The notes: a model not told the origin generated them from the letters alone. A stretch of 64,000 nt of DNA from Clostridium sp. (GCA_022773025.1 JALEZF010000058.1:60236-124235), one strand, 5' to 3'; shown: positions 1-8,752, counted from the stretch's first letter. Numbers and translations are program-made.

Positions 1-762
1 GGAAAGGAAGAAAAAATTCCGCTAAAAGAAATTGCAGTGATAAGCGAAGAACAAAGCCTTAAATCTATAAATAGAGAAGGTCAAGTACGTTCTATGACAG
101 TAAAGGCGGCTATAGATAGTTCTCATAATATAGGTTTAGTAAGTAATGATTTCAAAAAGAAACTCAAGAATTATGATGTTCCTGAAGGATACACAGTAGA
201 AATGAAAGGTGAAGATCAGTCTATAAAGGATGCCTTCACTGATTTAGTAAAGATGATAGCATTAGCTATAGCTTTTATATATTTAATAATGGTAGCACAA
301 TTCCAATCACTACTATCGCCATTCATAGTTTTATTTACAATTCCTTTGGCATTTACGGGAGGATTCCTTGCTCTTGCCATTACAGGATTTGAAATAAGCA
401 TGATTGCACTTTTAGGATTCCTAGTACTATCTGGAGTTGTGGTGAATAATGGTATAGTATTCGTGGATTACGTTAACCAATTAAGACTAGAGGGTATGGA
501 CAAAAAAGAAGCTATCCTTATAACTGGAAAAACAAGAATAAGACCTATTCTTATGACAGCTCTTACTACTATATTAGGATTATCAACCTTAGCCATGGGA
601 ATTGGTATGGGAGCTGATATGATTCAGCCAATGGCTATAGTAACTATTGGAGGACTTTCATATGCAACTATACTTACACTATTTGTTGTTCCAATAATGT
701 ATGATATACTTCATCGTAAACCTCTAAAACCTATAATTGTAGATGAGGATGATTTGAAATAA
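1..762 (+). CDS. RND-family efflux transporter, C-terminal part (cut by window edge)
   Basis: The reading frame is open from base 1, so this is the 3' end of a longer gene. About 253 residues remain, whereas RND pumps are usually over 1000 aa. The visible part has the end of a periplasmic-type domain and then hydrophobic helices with typical AcrB/HAE-type features: a FQSLLSPFIVLFTIPLAFTG stretch, GVVVNNGIVFVDYVNQ, then RIRPILMTALTTILGL. These are the conserved proton-relay and loop regions of the C-terminal half. The protein would export drugs, lipids or other amphiphiles across the membrane using the proton gradient. In Firmicutes such pumps are often paired with a membrane fusion protein, which would lie upstream and out of view. 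Substrate cannot be inferred. A hairpin terminator follows directly. Confidence 0.9.
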   Translation, partial: GKEEKIPLKEIAVISEEQSLKSINREGQVRSMTVKAAIDSSHNIGLVSNDFKKKLKNYDVPEGYTVEMKGEDQSIKDAFTDLVKMIALAIAFIYLIMVAQFQSLLSPFIVLFTIPLAFTGGFLALAITGFEISMIALLGFLVLSGVVVNNGIVFVDYVNQLRLEGMDKKEAILITGKTRIRPILMTALTTILGLSTLAMGIGMGADMIQPMAIVTIGGLSYATILTLFVVPIMYDILHRKPLKPIIVDEDDLK

Positions 763-767
763 AAGAA

Positions 768-801
768 AAAAATGTCTTACTCCTAAGAGTAGGACATTTT
801 T
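768..801. terminator. Intrinsic terminator, bidirectional
   Basis: A 10-bp stem (TGTCTTACTC with GAGTAGGACA, one G-U pair, loop CTAA) is flanked by A-run and T-run. It lies between the RND gene and the convergent zinc-ribbon gene and can serve both strands. Confidence 0.85.
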
Positions 802-818
802 TATTGTATACATGGATT

Positions 819-1241
819 TTAAGTACGTGCTTTAAATTCATAAGAGCATTTTCGGCAAGTAACTACTATATTCTTTTTGCCTCTAGGAAGTCTGAGTTTT
901 TGATTACACCTAGGACATACTACTATTTTAAATTTGATTTTTTGATTTAAAGAATATTTGAGTTGATTAAAAAGCCTTGGAATTCCATCTAAAGTGGCTC
1001 TTGGGAAATTATCAGGAAGCTTCCTTCCAAATCTGCCCAAAATCCTATTCATGAAATTTGTAAACGTATTAAGCTCTGAAGAACGTTTATATGTGTTCTT
1101 AGAAAAAGCTCTGTATAAAACAATAACATTAAGTATCATTGCTATTATTCTAGTGTGGCTCATAAAGCTAAATATGAAGCTTAATATAAGCAAAAATATA
1201 GAAAGCAAGTCAAATCCATAAGCACCATATAAAAAGTTCAT
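819..1241 (-). CDS. Small membrane protein with C-terminal zinc ribbon
   Basis: The product is about 140 aa. An N-terminal hydrophobic region (roughly residues 5-40) should form one or two membrane helices. The C-terminus holds a CPRCNQKLRLP...CRKC pattern, i.e. two CxxC pairs about 16 residues apart, a zinc-ribbon fold, facing the cytoplasm if the helices form a hairpin. The start at 1241 is preferred over the ATG at 1256 because GGGAGGG sits about 6 nt before it. Family proteins of this type in clostridia are uncharacterised. It is convergent with the RND gene and shares its terminator. No function is assigned. Confidence 0.7.
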   Translation of the reverse strand: MNFLYGAYGFDLLSIFLLILSFIFSFMSHTRIIAMILNVIVLYRAFSKNTYKRSSELNTFTNFMNRILGRFGRKLPDNFPRATLDGIPRLFNQLKYSLNQKIKFKIVVCPRCNQKLRLPRGKKNIVVTCRKCSYEFKART

Positions 1242-1426
1242 GTTATACCCTCCCATTCAGAAAAATAATGTCATTAGATATATTTTAATAGATAAATGAG
1301 GAATGTGTGTGAATTTTTCTTTAATATAATGAGTAAAATGATAAAATTAAAAAAATCACTATTGATTGGTAACGAATTACTTTTGTCTTTCATATAATGG
1401 GTTAAAATAATGAAAGGGTGATTGAG

Positions 1427-1786
1427 ATGAAAACAAGTTTTGAAGATATAGGAAAAAAGATTAGTGAAGGTAGTAAATCAGCAGTAAAAAAGACAAAAGC
1501 AGCAGCTGAAGCTATGAAGATAAAAAATAAATTAACAGAGGAAGAGGACGCTTTAGAAACTCTTTATATTGAACTTGGAGAAAGATACTTTAAGCTTTTA
1601 GGAGACAAACCTGGTGATGAATTTACAAAACTTTGTGCTGCTATAAAAAAATCCAAACATAAGATAGAGGAGTTGTCAAAAGAACTTAATGGATTAAAGG
1701 GAATAAAGACCTGTGATGAATGTGGACTAGAAGTTGAGGATAAAGCGCTTTATTGCAAGAAGTGTGGTGCAAAGATAAAACAGTAA
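1427..1786 (+). CDS. Coiled-coil protein with C-terminal zinc ribbon
   Basis: The product is about 119 aa. It begins with a basic amphipathic segment rich in Lys and Ala (residues 1-35), then a probable coiled coil (residues 37-90), then a double CxxC zinc ribbon, CDECGLEVEDKALYCKKCG. Similar short zinc-ribbon proteins are common in Firmicutes, often annotated only by the zinc-ribbon domain. The start at 1427 is chosen over an in-frame GTG at 1418 because AAAGGGTG ends 6 nt before the ATG. It stands alone between two unrelated genes. The zinc ribbon might bind nucleic acid or a partner protein; nothing in the sequence decides this. Confidence 0.75.
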   Translation: MKTSFEDIGKKISEGSKSAVKKTKAAAEAMKIKNKLTEEEDALETLYIELGERYFKLLGDKPGDEFTKLCAAIKKSKHKIEELSKELNGLKGIKTCDECGLEVEDKALYCKKCGAKIKQ

Positions 1787-1861
1787 GGGAATAGTTTATG
1801 GCTACTGAGATATACTATATTTTAGGTTATGATTTCACAGAAGCACTTAGGAGGAAAAATC

Positions 1862-2674
1862 ATGAAAATATACCGCAAAAATCAATATGATGAGATAAAA
1901 TCATATTTAGTATGCTATCCTGTGAACTTTAGGATTACAGATAGAAACAACGAGTCTTTCAATAAAATAAATTATGAGATGTTATATAACCAGTATAATG
2001 GATTCATTAACAGTATTGTAGAAGAGGGCATAAAACCTAAATTTATAGATATTTCAGATTTTACACAACAGATTTTTACTAGGGATATAGGATTCGTTAT
2101 TAATGATTTATTTTTTATATGCAAAATGAATGAGAAATGCAGAAATGGAGAAACCGAACCACTTAAGAGATTACTTCAGGAAAACAACATTAACTACTAT
2201 GAAATGCAAAATAACATTGAAGGTGGAGACCTTAACCTCCACGGCAATGAAATTTTTGTAGGAATAAGCAGTAGAACCACAATAGAAGCAGCGGAAGAAC
2301 TTCAAAAGGTACTAGATAACAGAAAGTTCAATATAAGAGTTGTACCAATTTATTTTGACAGTGCAAAACTTCATTTAGATTGTGTTTTTAATACTTTGGA
2401 TAAGGATTCATGCGTAGTTTCACCTTATGTATACAATATAGATGATATAGAATTATATATAAAAAATATTTATGAGATAACCAAAGAAGATGCAGATAAT
2501 CTTGGAACAAACTTTATATACTTAGGAAAGAAGAAGCTTCTTACAAGTAACTTAAGAGTATCAAAGTTTCTTAAAGAAAAGGGATATGATACTAAATTTA
2601 TAAAATATGATGAAGTAATGAAAGCAGGAGGAAGTCTTTCCTGCTCTACCTTAGAGCTTATAAGGGAACCTTAA
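1862..2674 (+). CDS. Dimethylarginine dimethylaminohydrolase / amidinotransferase-fold hydrolase
   Basis: The product is 270 aa from the ATG at 1862, which has AGGAGG 8 nt upstream. It matches the guanidino-group-modifying enzyme superfamily: FTRDIGFVI near residues 72-80, the EGGD motif with Glu120, the HLD catalytic His near residue 171, and a nucleophilic Cys in GGSLSCST near residue 261. Together these give the Cys-His-Glu triad of DDAH-type hydrolases, which release citrulline and an amine from methylated arginine or related guanidines. In Firmicutes these proteins are often annotated as DDAH, but the real substrate may be another guanidino compound. The gene is single, with a strong terminator after it. 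An arginine deiminase is less likely because the chain is too short. Confidence 0.8.
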   Translation: MKIYRKNQYDEIKSYLVCYPVNFRITDRNNESFNKINYEMLYNQYNGFINSIVEEGIKPKFIDISDFTQQIFTRDIGFVINDLFFICKMNEKCRNGETEPLKRLLQENNINYYEMQNNIEGGDLNLHGNEIFVGISSRTTIEAAEELQKVLDNRKFNIRVVPIYFDSAKLHLDCVFNTLDKDSCVVSPYVYNIDDIELYIKNIYEITKEDADNLGTNFIYLGKKKLLTSNLRVSKFLKEKGYDTKFIKYDEVMKAGGSLSCSTLELIREP

Positions 2675-2719
2675 TATAAAATCAGGGAGTGAAGGTCATT
2701 CACTCCCTGATTTTATATT
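2673..2719 (+). terminator. Strong intrinsic terminator
   Basis: A perfect 21-bp inverted repeat with loop GGTCA begins in the stop codon of the DDAH-like gene. The 3' arm is T-rich (GATTTTATATT). It probably also stops transcription of the small minus-strand gene ending at 2756. Confidence 0.85.
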
Positions 2720-2755
2720 GTTAAGAAAGGATTTAAATGGTTATAAGGGATGATG

Positions 2756-2905
2756 CTATGACATTTTATTATTATCCACTTTATTTCCAGTTTTTTCCCA
2801 AGCTATCATCACCATATCTTTTCCTGTTTCTTTTTTTAATAAATCCTCAGCCTTTTTTATAGCAGAGAAATCCTTATTATTAATATCAGCTATTTTGTAA
2901 TCCAT
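2756..2905 (-). CDS. Small conserved-looking protein, 49 aa
   Basis: Translation of the minus strand from ATG 2905 gives 49 codons ending in TAG at 2756. The protein starts MDYKIADINNKD and includes LLKKETGKDMVMIAWEK; it is charged, probably helical, and has no signal or membrane segment. An excellent AAGGAGGTGAT ribosome-binding site lies 6-7 nt before the start, which is the main reason to believe it. The gene fills an otherwise empty 360-base gap between convergent or divergent neighbours. Similar short clostridial proteins with a TGKD-plus-hydrophobic pattern seem familiar, but no function is known to me. Confidence 0.7.
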   Translation of the reverse strand: MDYKIADINNKDFSAIKKAEDLLKKETGKDMVMIAWEKTGNKVDNNKMS

Positions 2906-3030
2906 TAAAAATCACCTCCTTACTATTTAAATTTAGTCTATGATTTTTGAGAGGAATATATACAAGTTAAATTAGGGTAAACTATAATACTTGAATTATA
3001 ATGTAAAAATATACTATGGAATAATTGCAA

Positions 3031-3048
3031 ATACTAATGTTATAGTAT
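3031..3048. promoter_or_regulatory. Possible LysR-type operator
   Basis: ATACT and AGTAT arms are separated by 8 nt (ATAC-N10-GTAT), close to the T-N11-A shape of LysR boxes, about 35-50 nt before the flavoenzyme gene. A LysR gene lies just beyond this operon. The link is inference. Confidence 0.35.
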
Positions 3049-3083
3049 AAAAGAAATAAAATATAAGAGAGGAGCTCTGTGAT

Positions 3084-4418
3084 ATGAAGGTTATAATAAT
3101 TGGAGGAATTGCAGCGGGAACAAGTGCAGGAGCAAAATTAAAAAGAATATCTCCTGATACTGAAGTAGTAATATATGAAAAATCAGATATAGTATCTTTT
3201 GGGGCATGTGGCCTTCCATATTTTGTAGCGAATTATTTTGAAGAACCGAACCAAATGATAGCTAGGACACCAGAAGCTTTTGAGAAATCTGGAGTTAAAG
3301 TTAAGACAAAACATGAAATTATAGATGTAAACTTTCATGATAAATTTGTTATAGTTAAAGACCTATCTAATGGTAAGGATTTTAAAGAACACTATGACAA
3401 GCTTATGATTGCAACGGGTGCTAGCAGTATAATACCACCTATAAAGAATGTGAATACTTCGAATGTATGCACATTAAAATCCATGGAAGATGGAGTAAAG
3501 CTAAAGGGGCTAATGAAGGATCCTAGCAATAAAAAAGTTGTCATAGTAGGTGCTGGATTTATAGGACTTGAGGCGGTAGAAGCTGCAAAAGAACATGGAA
3601 AAGAAGTATCAGTGGTGCAGCTAGAAGATAGAATTTTAAAAGATGTATTTGACAAAGAAATAACTGATCTTTTAGAAGAAGAGATTAGAAATAAGGGAGT
3701 AGAACTTTATCTAAATGAAACAGTTAATGAAATAATAGGTAGCGAGAAAGTCACAAAGGTAAAGACAAATAAAAGGGAAATAGATGCGGATATAGTTGTC
3801 ATTGCCACAGGTGTAAGACCAAATACAGAAGTCTTTAAAGATAAAGGATTAGATATGCTTAGAAACGGAGCTATTATAGTAGATAATAAAGGCGCTACCT
3901 CAATAGAGGATGTTTATGCTGCTGGTGATTGTGCAACTATACCTAGCCTTATAGATGGAGAACCTTTATATGTACCTTTAGCTACTGGTGCCAATAAACT
4001 TGGAAGAATAGTAGGAGAAAATATAGGAAATATGAATTCTAAATACCCAGGTTCTTTAGCATCAAGTTGTATTAAAGTTATGGATATGGAAGCAGGAAGA
4101 ACTGGACTTACAGAAGCACAGGCAGAAAAGCGAGGAATAAACTACAAGGTAAAATTCATAAATGATATGAACCAAACAAGCTACTATCCTGGACAAAACA
4201 AAATATATTTAAAGCTTATATACCATAGTAGTACTAAGAGAATTATTGGAGGTCAGATTGCTGGATACAAGGATGCAGTACAAAGGGTAAATGTAATAGC
4301 GGCATGTATATTTGCAGGGCTTACTACGGATCAATTAGGAATGCTTGATTTATGTTATGCACCACCTTTTGCAAGAACTTGGGATGCACTAAATGTATTA
4401 GGAAATGTAAGCAAATAA
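3084..4418 (+). CDS. CoA-disulfide reductase / NADH oxidase family flavoprotein
   Basis: This 444-aa protein belongs to the class III pyridine nucleotide-disulfide oxidoreductases. It has an N-terminal FAD site (IIGGIAAGTSAGAK, residues 5-18), a single redox Cys42 in FGACGLPYF, an NAD(P)H site (VVIVGAGFIGLEAVEAA, about residues 152-168), the FAD-contacting VYAAGDCA motif, and a C-terminal dimer domain with YYPG and CYAPPF. The two tyrosines in those motifs correspond to the active-site tyrosines known in CoA-disulfide reductases. It either reduces CoA disulfide or a related disulfide, or reduces oxygen. The partner gene, a cystine symporter 29 nt downstream, favours disulfide reduction after cystine import. 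Ribosome-binding site GAGAGGAG precedes the ATG. Confidence 0.85.
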   Translation: MKVIIIGGIAAGTSAGAKLKRISPDTEVVIYEKSDIVSFGACGLPYFVANYFEEPNQMIARTPEAFEKSGVKVKTKHEIIDVNFHDKFVIVKDLSNGKDFKEHYDKLMIATGASSIIPPIKNVNTSNVCTLKSMEDGVKLKGLMKDPSNKKVVIVGAGFIGLEAVEAAKEHGKEVSVVQLEDRILKDVFDKEITDLLEEEIRNKGVELYLNETVNEIIGSEKVTKVKTNKREIDADIVVIATGVRPNTEVFKDKGLDMLRNGAIIVDNKGATSIEDVYAAGDCATIPSLIDGEPLYVPLATGANKLGRIVGENIGNMNSKYPGSLASSCIKVMDMEAGRTGLTEAQAEKRGINYKVKFINDMNQTSYYPGQNKIYLKLIYHSSTKRIIGGQIAGYKDAVQRVNVIAACIFAGLTTDQLGMLDLCYAPPFARTWDALNVLGNVSK

Positions 4419-4447
4419 AAACACATATAAACTAAGGAGGAAAAAAA

Positions 4448-5812
4448 GTGAATAGCAAGTCATTTTTATCGGATTTTCTTTTAGTTTCTGAAGGAAAAAC
4501 CATAATGTTTATAGCTCTTTTAATTGCAATATTTTTTGCAGTGAGAGTTATGGAAAAGAAAAAAATTAAATTCTCAGTAAGAATGATTGTATCAACTATA
4601 ATGGGACTTATATTAGGAATAGTAATTCAATGGGTAGCTGGATTTCCAGCAGTACCTAAAGATGTAAAGTGGCTAAGTGAAGTTACTTCCTGGTACGGAT
4701 TATTTGGATATGGATTTATAGATTTACTTAAGATGCTTGTAGTGCCATTAGTATTTTTATCTATAGTTAGAGTTATCATAAATATGAATGGTGAAAATCT
4801 TGGTAAATTAACTTTAAGAAGTATAGTAACTCTAGTATCTACAACAGTTATTGCAGCTATAATAGGAATAGCAGTAGCAAATGTTATGAAGCTTGGTGTT
4901 GGAACGGATATAGGTGCAATAGATACTAGTGCTAAGATGCGAGAAGTCAACAACGTCATTGATACAATAAGAGGTTTGATTCCATCAAATCCAGTGAAAG
5001 CTATGGCGGACTCAAATATAGTTGCAGTTGTTATATTTGCAGGCTTCATAGGAACATCTATAAACAGATTAAAGAAGAAACATAGCGATATTATTGAACC
5101 TTTTGTAGGTTGGATTCAAGGGGCATATAAGATTATGGTAAGTGTATCTATGACTGTAATAAAGTTTATGCCTTATGCAGTAGTTGCTCTTTTAGCAAAT
5201 ACAATAACCTCAAGAGGAGTGTCTTCTCTTTATACTGTTCTTAATTTTATTATAGCTCTTTATCTAAGTGTAGCTATAATGTTTGTGGTTCAGATTATAA
5301 TAGCATCATTATGCGGGATAAGTCCTGTAAGATATTTAAAAGGTGTTATAGAGGCCCTTATATTAGCCTTTACATCTAGGTCAAGTTTGGGGACTCTTCC
5401 TGTAACAATAGAGTGCTTAACTGACAATCTTAATGTGGATGAAGGAGTTTCAAGTTTTGTAGCAAGCCTTGGTGCTAATATGGGGATGAATGGATGTGCG
5501 GGAATATATCCAGCTCTTTTAGTTGTCACTATAGGAAACATGATAGGAATGAATATGGATTTTGGATTTTATGTCATGCTTATAATTGTCATAGCTATAA
5601 CATCTTTAGGAGTAGCAGGTCTTCCGGGTGCAGCTACTATGGTAGTTTCTATAGTTATATCTGGTATAGGAATGTGTACATATTTCCCTCTAGCAGGTGG
5701 AATAATTGCAATAGACCCAATATTAGATATGGGAAGAACGATGCTTAATGTTAATGGTTCTATGGTATCTACCGTTGCTGTTGCAAAGAGTATTGGAAAA
5801 ATAGGTAAATAA
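4448..5812 (+). CDS. tcyP: L-cystine / dicarboxylate-cation symporter (TcyP-like)
   Basis: This 454-aa membrane protein belongs to the DAACS (glutamate/aspartate carrier) superfamily. The re-entrant loop motif SRSSLGTLPVTIE and the following GANMGMNGCAGIYPA segment match the cystine-specific TcyP branch, not the glutamate carriers (SSSAATLP, NMDG). It should import L-cystine with sodium or protons. Translation starts at GTG 4448 behind an AAGGAGG site. The gene forms an operon with the upstream disulfide reductase-like flavoprotein, so import and intracellular reduction of cystine are a natural pair. A shared bidirectional terminator separates it from the convergent LysR gene. Substrate assignment is by family resemblance only. 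Confidence 0.8.
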   Translation: MNSKSFLSDFLLVSEGKTIMFIALLIAIFFAVRVMEKKKIKFSVRMIVSTIMGLILGIVIQWVAGFPAVPKDVKWLSEVTSWYGLFGYGFIDLLKMLVVPLVFLSIVRVIINMNGENLGKLTLRSIVTLVSTTVIAAIIGIAVANVMKLGVGTDIGAIDTSAKMREVNNVIDTIRGLIPSNPVKAMADSNIVAVVIFAGFIGTSINRLKKKHSDIIEPFVGWIQGAYKIMVSVSMTVIKFMPYAVVALLANTITSRGVSSLYTVLNFIIALYLSVAIMFVVQIIIASLCGISPVRYLKGVIEALILAFTSRSSLGTLPVTIECLTDNLNVDEGVSSFVASLGANMGMNGCAGIYPALLVVTIGNMIGMNMDFGFYVMLIIVIAITSLGVAGLPGAATMVVSIVISGIGMCTYFPLAGGIIAIDPILDMGRTMLNVNGSMVSTVAVAKSIGKIGK

Positions 5813-5820
5813 GCTTAAAT

Positions 5821-5858
5821 AAAAGGTTTTAGTTCAACTATTTGAACTAAAACCTTTT
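5821..5858. terminator. Intrinsic terminator, bidirectional
   Basis: Seventeen paired bases (AAAAGGTTTTAGTTCAA and its complement) with loop CTAT, A-rich on one side and T-rich on the other. It lies between the convergent cystine symporter and LysR genes. Confidence 0.85.
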
Positions 5859-5861
5859 TCA

Positions 5862-6755
5862 TTATAAGAATTCTATTTTACTTTGCTCTAAAATAAAATT
5901 TTTAAATAATCTAACCATAGGACTTTGAAATTTTTCTTTTGCAAAAGCTAAGTACATGAACCTTTCGTGGAATGGGTTGTTTATAGGAATAGATTTTATA
6001 TTGAAGCTACTTAGAAGCCCTATTTCGGGTACTATGGCAATGCCATAATTTATATTCACTAAGGAAAGCAGTGTAGATATATCTTTGACAGTACATATTA
6101 TATTAGGACTTATAGCCACCTCACGAAACATAGAATTTATTGATTCCTGGGCAGAGCTTTTAGAATCAAAAGCTATCAAGGGATAATATGATATATCTCT
6201 TAAATCAACATTTTCCTGAAAACTTATCTCATGAAGCAAGGAAGTTATGACTACAAAATCTTGTCTCTTAATAGGAAGAAACTCAATATTATCTGTTTTC
6301 ACTCTATGTGATAATAAGCCTAAATCGTATCTGCCATCTTTAAGACCATCTATAATACAACTGACATCTTCTAGATTAAAAGAAAAAGAAATTTCTCTGT
6401 TCCCATCCTTAGAAGCGTAAAATCTTTCTATAATATTTGGAAGAAAGGCTGAATCTATATCGTTAGTATAAGCTAAATCCACCACACCTTTAGAGGAACT
6501 TATCTTGTAAATTTCTTTTTCACCAAGAGCTAAGATATCTAAAGCATTATCCACATATTTTAAAAATATCATTCCATATTTAGTTAAAGTTATATTTCTA
6601 CCATTTTTCTCAAAAAGTTTAGTACCAAGTTCATCTTCTAAGGAAGAAATAGAATTGCTAAGACTAGGCTGACTTATGGAAAGTATAGCTGCAGCCTTAG
6701 TGTAATGTTTAACTTTTGCAAGGACACTGAAATATTTTAGCTGATTCAAATTCAT
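5862..6755 (-). CDS. LysR-family transcriptional regulator
   Basis: The 297-aa product starts with a standard LysR winged helix-turn-helix (MNLNQLKYFSVLAK; helix-turn-helix about residues 18-50, SISQPSLSNSISSLEDELG) and continues with a LysR substrate-binding domain (about residues 90-290). It resembles the CynR/GltC-like branch. The ribosome-binding site AGAAAGGTG precedes ATG 6755. The gene is convergent with the cystine/disulfide operon and divergent from the SDR gene. Classical LysR logic would target the divergent gene, but a possible ATAC-N10-GTAT site also lies before the flavoenzyme operon. The inducer is unknown. Confidence 0.88.
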   Translation of the reverse strand: MNLNQLKYFSVLAKVKHYTKAAAILSISQPSLSNSISSLEDELGTKLFEKNGRNITLTKYGMIFLKYVDNALDILALGEKEIYKISSSKGVVDLAYTNDIDSAFLPNIIERFYASKDGNREISFSFNLEDVSCIIDGLKDGRYDLGLLSHRVKTDNIEFLPIKRQDFVVITSLLHEISFQENVDLRDISYYPLIAFDSKSSAQESINSMFREVAISPNIICTVKDISTLLSLVNINYGIAIVPEIGLLSSFNIKSIPINNPFHERFMYLAFAKEKFQSPMVRLFKNFILEQSKIEFL

Positions 6756-6813
6756 GATATAATTTCACCTTTCTCCTAAAATAATTTCTATATATTTAAT
6801 AGAAGTATTATAG

Positions 6814-6832
6814 CATAGTTTCTTAAGCTATG
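6814..6832. promoter_or_regulatory. Inverted repeat in the LysR/SDR divergent region
   Basis: CATAG and CTATG arms are separated by 9 nt in the 179-base region between the LysR and SDR start codons. A second imperfect pair (TCATT / AATGA) lies at 6838-6854. Position suggests an operator for the LysR protein; this is inference. Confidence 0.3.
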
Positions 6833-6934
6833 ATTAATCATTCATAAATAATGAAAGTGATTTTTATAATATTTATAAGGTGTTAGGAAAAGCTACTAAT
6901 GTATAATTTATATTTTAAAATTAGGAGGGATAAT

Positions 6935-7801
6935 ATGACGTTTCCAACAACCTTTCCACCTCAGCATCAAAATCAACATCCAGGTATAGAAAGTGAGATG
7001 ACCCCAGCACCCATATATTATGATGAGAAGTACATAAAAAAAGGCGATCTTTTGACTGGAAAGATTGCAGTAATAACTGGTGGAGACAGTGGAATAGGAA
7101 GGTCTGTTGCTGTAGCGTATGCTAGTGAAGGTGCTGACCTAGTTATAGTTTATTATAATGAGCATAAGGATGCAGATGAAACTAAAAAGCTAGTGGAAGA
7201 AGTGGGGAGAAAGTGTATTCTCATGGCTGGTGACATAAGCGACGCTAGTTTTTGCAGTAGTGTTATAGAAAGGACTATAAATGAGTATGGAAAGCTTGAC
7301 ATATTAGTGAATAATGCAGCAGTTCAATATGTATGTAATAATATAGAGGAGCTTCCTGATAATCAATTTGACAAAACTTTCAAAGTAAATGTGTATGGTA
7401 CTTTTTATATGACTAAATGTGCTATGAAATATTTAAAAAGTGGTGGATGTATAATAAATACTGCTTCCATAACAGCTTTTGCTGGAAATGAAACACTTAT
7501 AGATTACTCTATGACTAAGGGAGCAATTGTAACATTTACAAGAAGTCTTTCAACATCCTTAGCAAAAGGGAAAACAGGAATAAGGGTAAATGCAGTAGCA
7601 CCAGGGCCTATATGGACACCTCTTATACCATCAAGCTTTGATGAAAAGAAGGTATCACAGTTTGGGTCTAACACTCCAATGGGAAGGGCAGGTCAACCTG
7701 TGGAATGTGCACCAGCCTATGTATTTTTAGCCTCTGATTCAGCTTCATATATAACAGGTCAAACCATTCATATAAATGGTGGAGAAATAGTTAATGCCTA
7801 G
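6935..7801 (+). CDS. Short-chain dehydrogenase/reductase (SDR)
   Basis: This 288-aa protein is a classical/complex SDR of the general-stress type (YhdF/YhxD-like group, with an N-terminal proline- and His-rich extension PTTFPPQHQNQHPG). The NAD(P) site GGDSGIGRSVA, the NNAA motif, the catalytic Ser in NTASITA and YSMTKGA (Tyr and Lys) are all intact, as is the APGPIWTPL substrate loop. It oxidises or reduces an alcohol/carbonyl whose identity is unknown. ATG 6935 is chosen because TTAGGAGGG lies 6 nt before it; an upstream ATG at 6899 has no such site. It is divergent from a LysR gene that may control it. Confidence 0.88.
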   Translation: MTFPTTFPPQHQNQHPGIESEMTPAPIYYDEKYIKKGDLLTGKIAVITGGDSGIGRSVAVAYASEGADLVIVYYNEHKDADETKKLVEEVGRKCILMAGDISDASFCSSVIERTINEYGKLDILVNNAAVQYVCNNIEELPDNQFDKTFKVNVYGTFYMTKCAMKYLKSGGCIINTASITAFAGNETLIDYSMTKGAIVTFTRSLSTSLAKGKTGIRVNAVAPGPIWTPLIPSSFDEKKVSQFGSNTPMGRAGQPVECAPAYVFLASDSASYITGQTIHINGGEIVNA

Positions 7802-7824
7802 GAAGTTGTTTTAGAAAATCGCTT

Positions 7825-7862
7825 AAGAATCCTCAACATCCTTTTGCTGAGGATTCTTATCT
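7825..7862 (+). terminator. Intrinsic terminator after SDR gene
   Basis: An 11-bp stem (AAGAATCCTCA with TGAGGATTCTT) and a 12-nt loop, followed by a short T-rich stretch. Confidence 0.65.
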
Positions 7863-7954
7863 TTAATTCATAATGTCTTAAATTAAAGCCAGTGATAAGG
7901 AAATAAATAATCTCATAAAATAAATTAAAGTAATTATAATTTGGAGAAAATACC

Positions 7955-8752
7955 TTGAGCCTAGCTGAAAATAAGATGGAACATAAAAAACTTAAATCTT
8001 GTCGTAAAAATAAAAAAGAACTTAATAGAAAATATGGATTAAGCATAGTAAACAAGCCTCAGCAAGGATGGCTTGGACCAGCAATAAAAGATGCAACTTC
8101 AAGCATGATAGCGTCACAGACAGAAAGAGTAGACGATACTATAGGGTTAATGAATCAGCTAGGTTACTCCGTGATTCAAGGGATAGGCATAGCTATGGGA
8201 GTGGAGCTTTTGTCAAAGCTATGGCGTGAAGAGAAGATAAAATACTTAGTAATTATGAAGAAAGCTATTTTTTCAGGCATTGATTTTGGAGTTAAAACTT
8301 TAGGTGTATGGTTTCTAAAAAAACTTGTATGGTCAGGAATGATATTGTTAATTCCAAGTACTGCTGAAGCAGGCACTATATCAAACATATCTTATATAAT
8401 TATTGAAAATATAAAGATTTTAGGATTTTTGATTATAGGAAAATTAAAATTGAGTACATGTTTTAAATCTATGGAGATTACTACTTTAGAAATAATATTA
8501 GGAATAGCAATAAGTGATAGAGGAGTAGAAATTGGTTATCACATTGGAAGAGAGTTTGGATATATATTTGCAGGTGCTTTTGGATTCTTAGGAGGGACTA
8601 TAGGCTATATCTTAGGATTTAAAGCTGCAGAAATAATATTAAACATAATAGATAATTTATATATGAAGGAAAAGAAGATTAGGACAAGTATTGTGAAAGA
8701 GTTGATATATATAATGAAGAATATTATAAGAGAATTGAAAATTATATTTTAA
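7955..8752 (+). CDS. Unknown membrane protein
   Basis: I do not recognise this 265-aa protein. A basic N-terminus (about 40 residues rich in Lys, Arg and Asn) is followed by several hydrophobic segments, about residues 66-80, 105-130, 145-165 and 175-235. The last region is glycine-rich (FGYIFAGAFGFLGGTIGYILGF), suggestive of tightly packed helices. The start is TTG 7955 with TTGGAG about 9 nt upstream; no better start was seen. It stands alone with no clear operon partner. The coding potential (length, RBS, no interruption) is good but the function is unknown. Confidence 0.6.
   Translation: MSLAENKMEHKKLKSCRKNKKELNRKYGLSIVNKPQQGWLGPAIKDATSSMIASQTERVDDTIGLMNQLGYSVIQGIGIAMGVELLSKLWREEKIKYLVIMKKAIFSGIDFGVKTLGVWFLKKLVWSGMILLIPSTAEAGTISNISYIIIENIKILGFLIIGKLKLSTCFKSMEITTLEIILGIAISDRGVEIGYHIGREFGYIFAGAFGFLGGTIGYILGFKAAEIILNIIDNLYMKEKKIRTSIVKELIYIMKNIIRELKIIF

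Noticed and set aside
819-1221. Plus-strand frame inside the zinc-ribbon gene
   Set aside because: Antisense shadow: no ribosome-binding site or domain, while the minus-strand frame has both.
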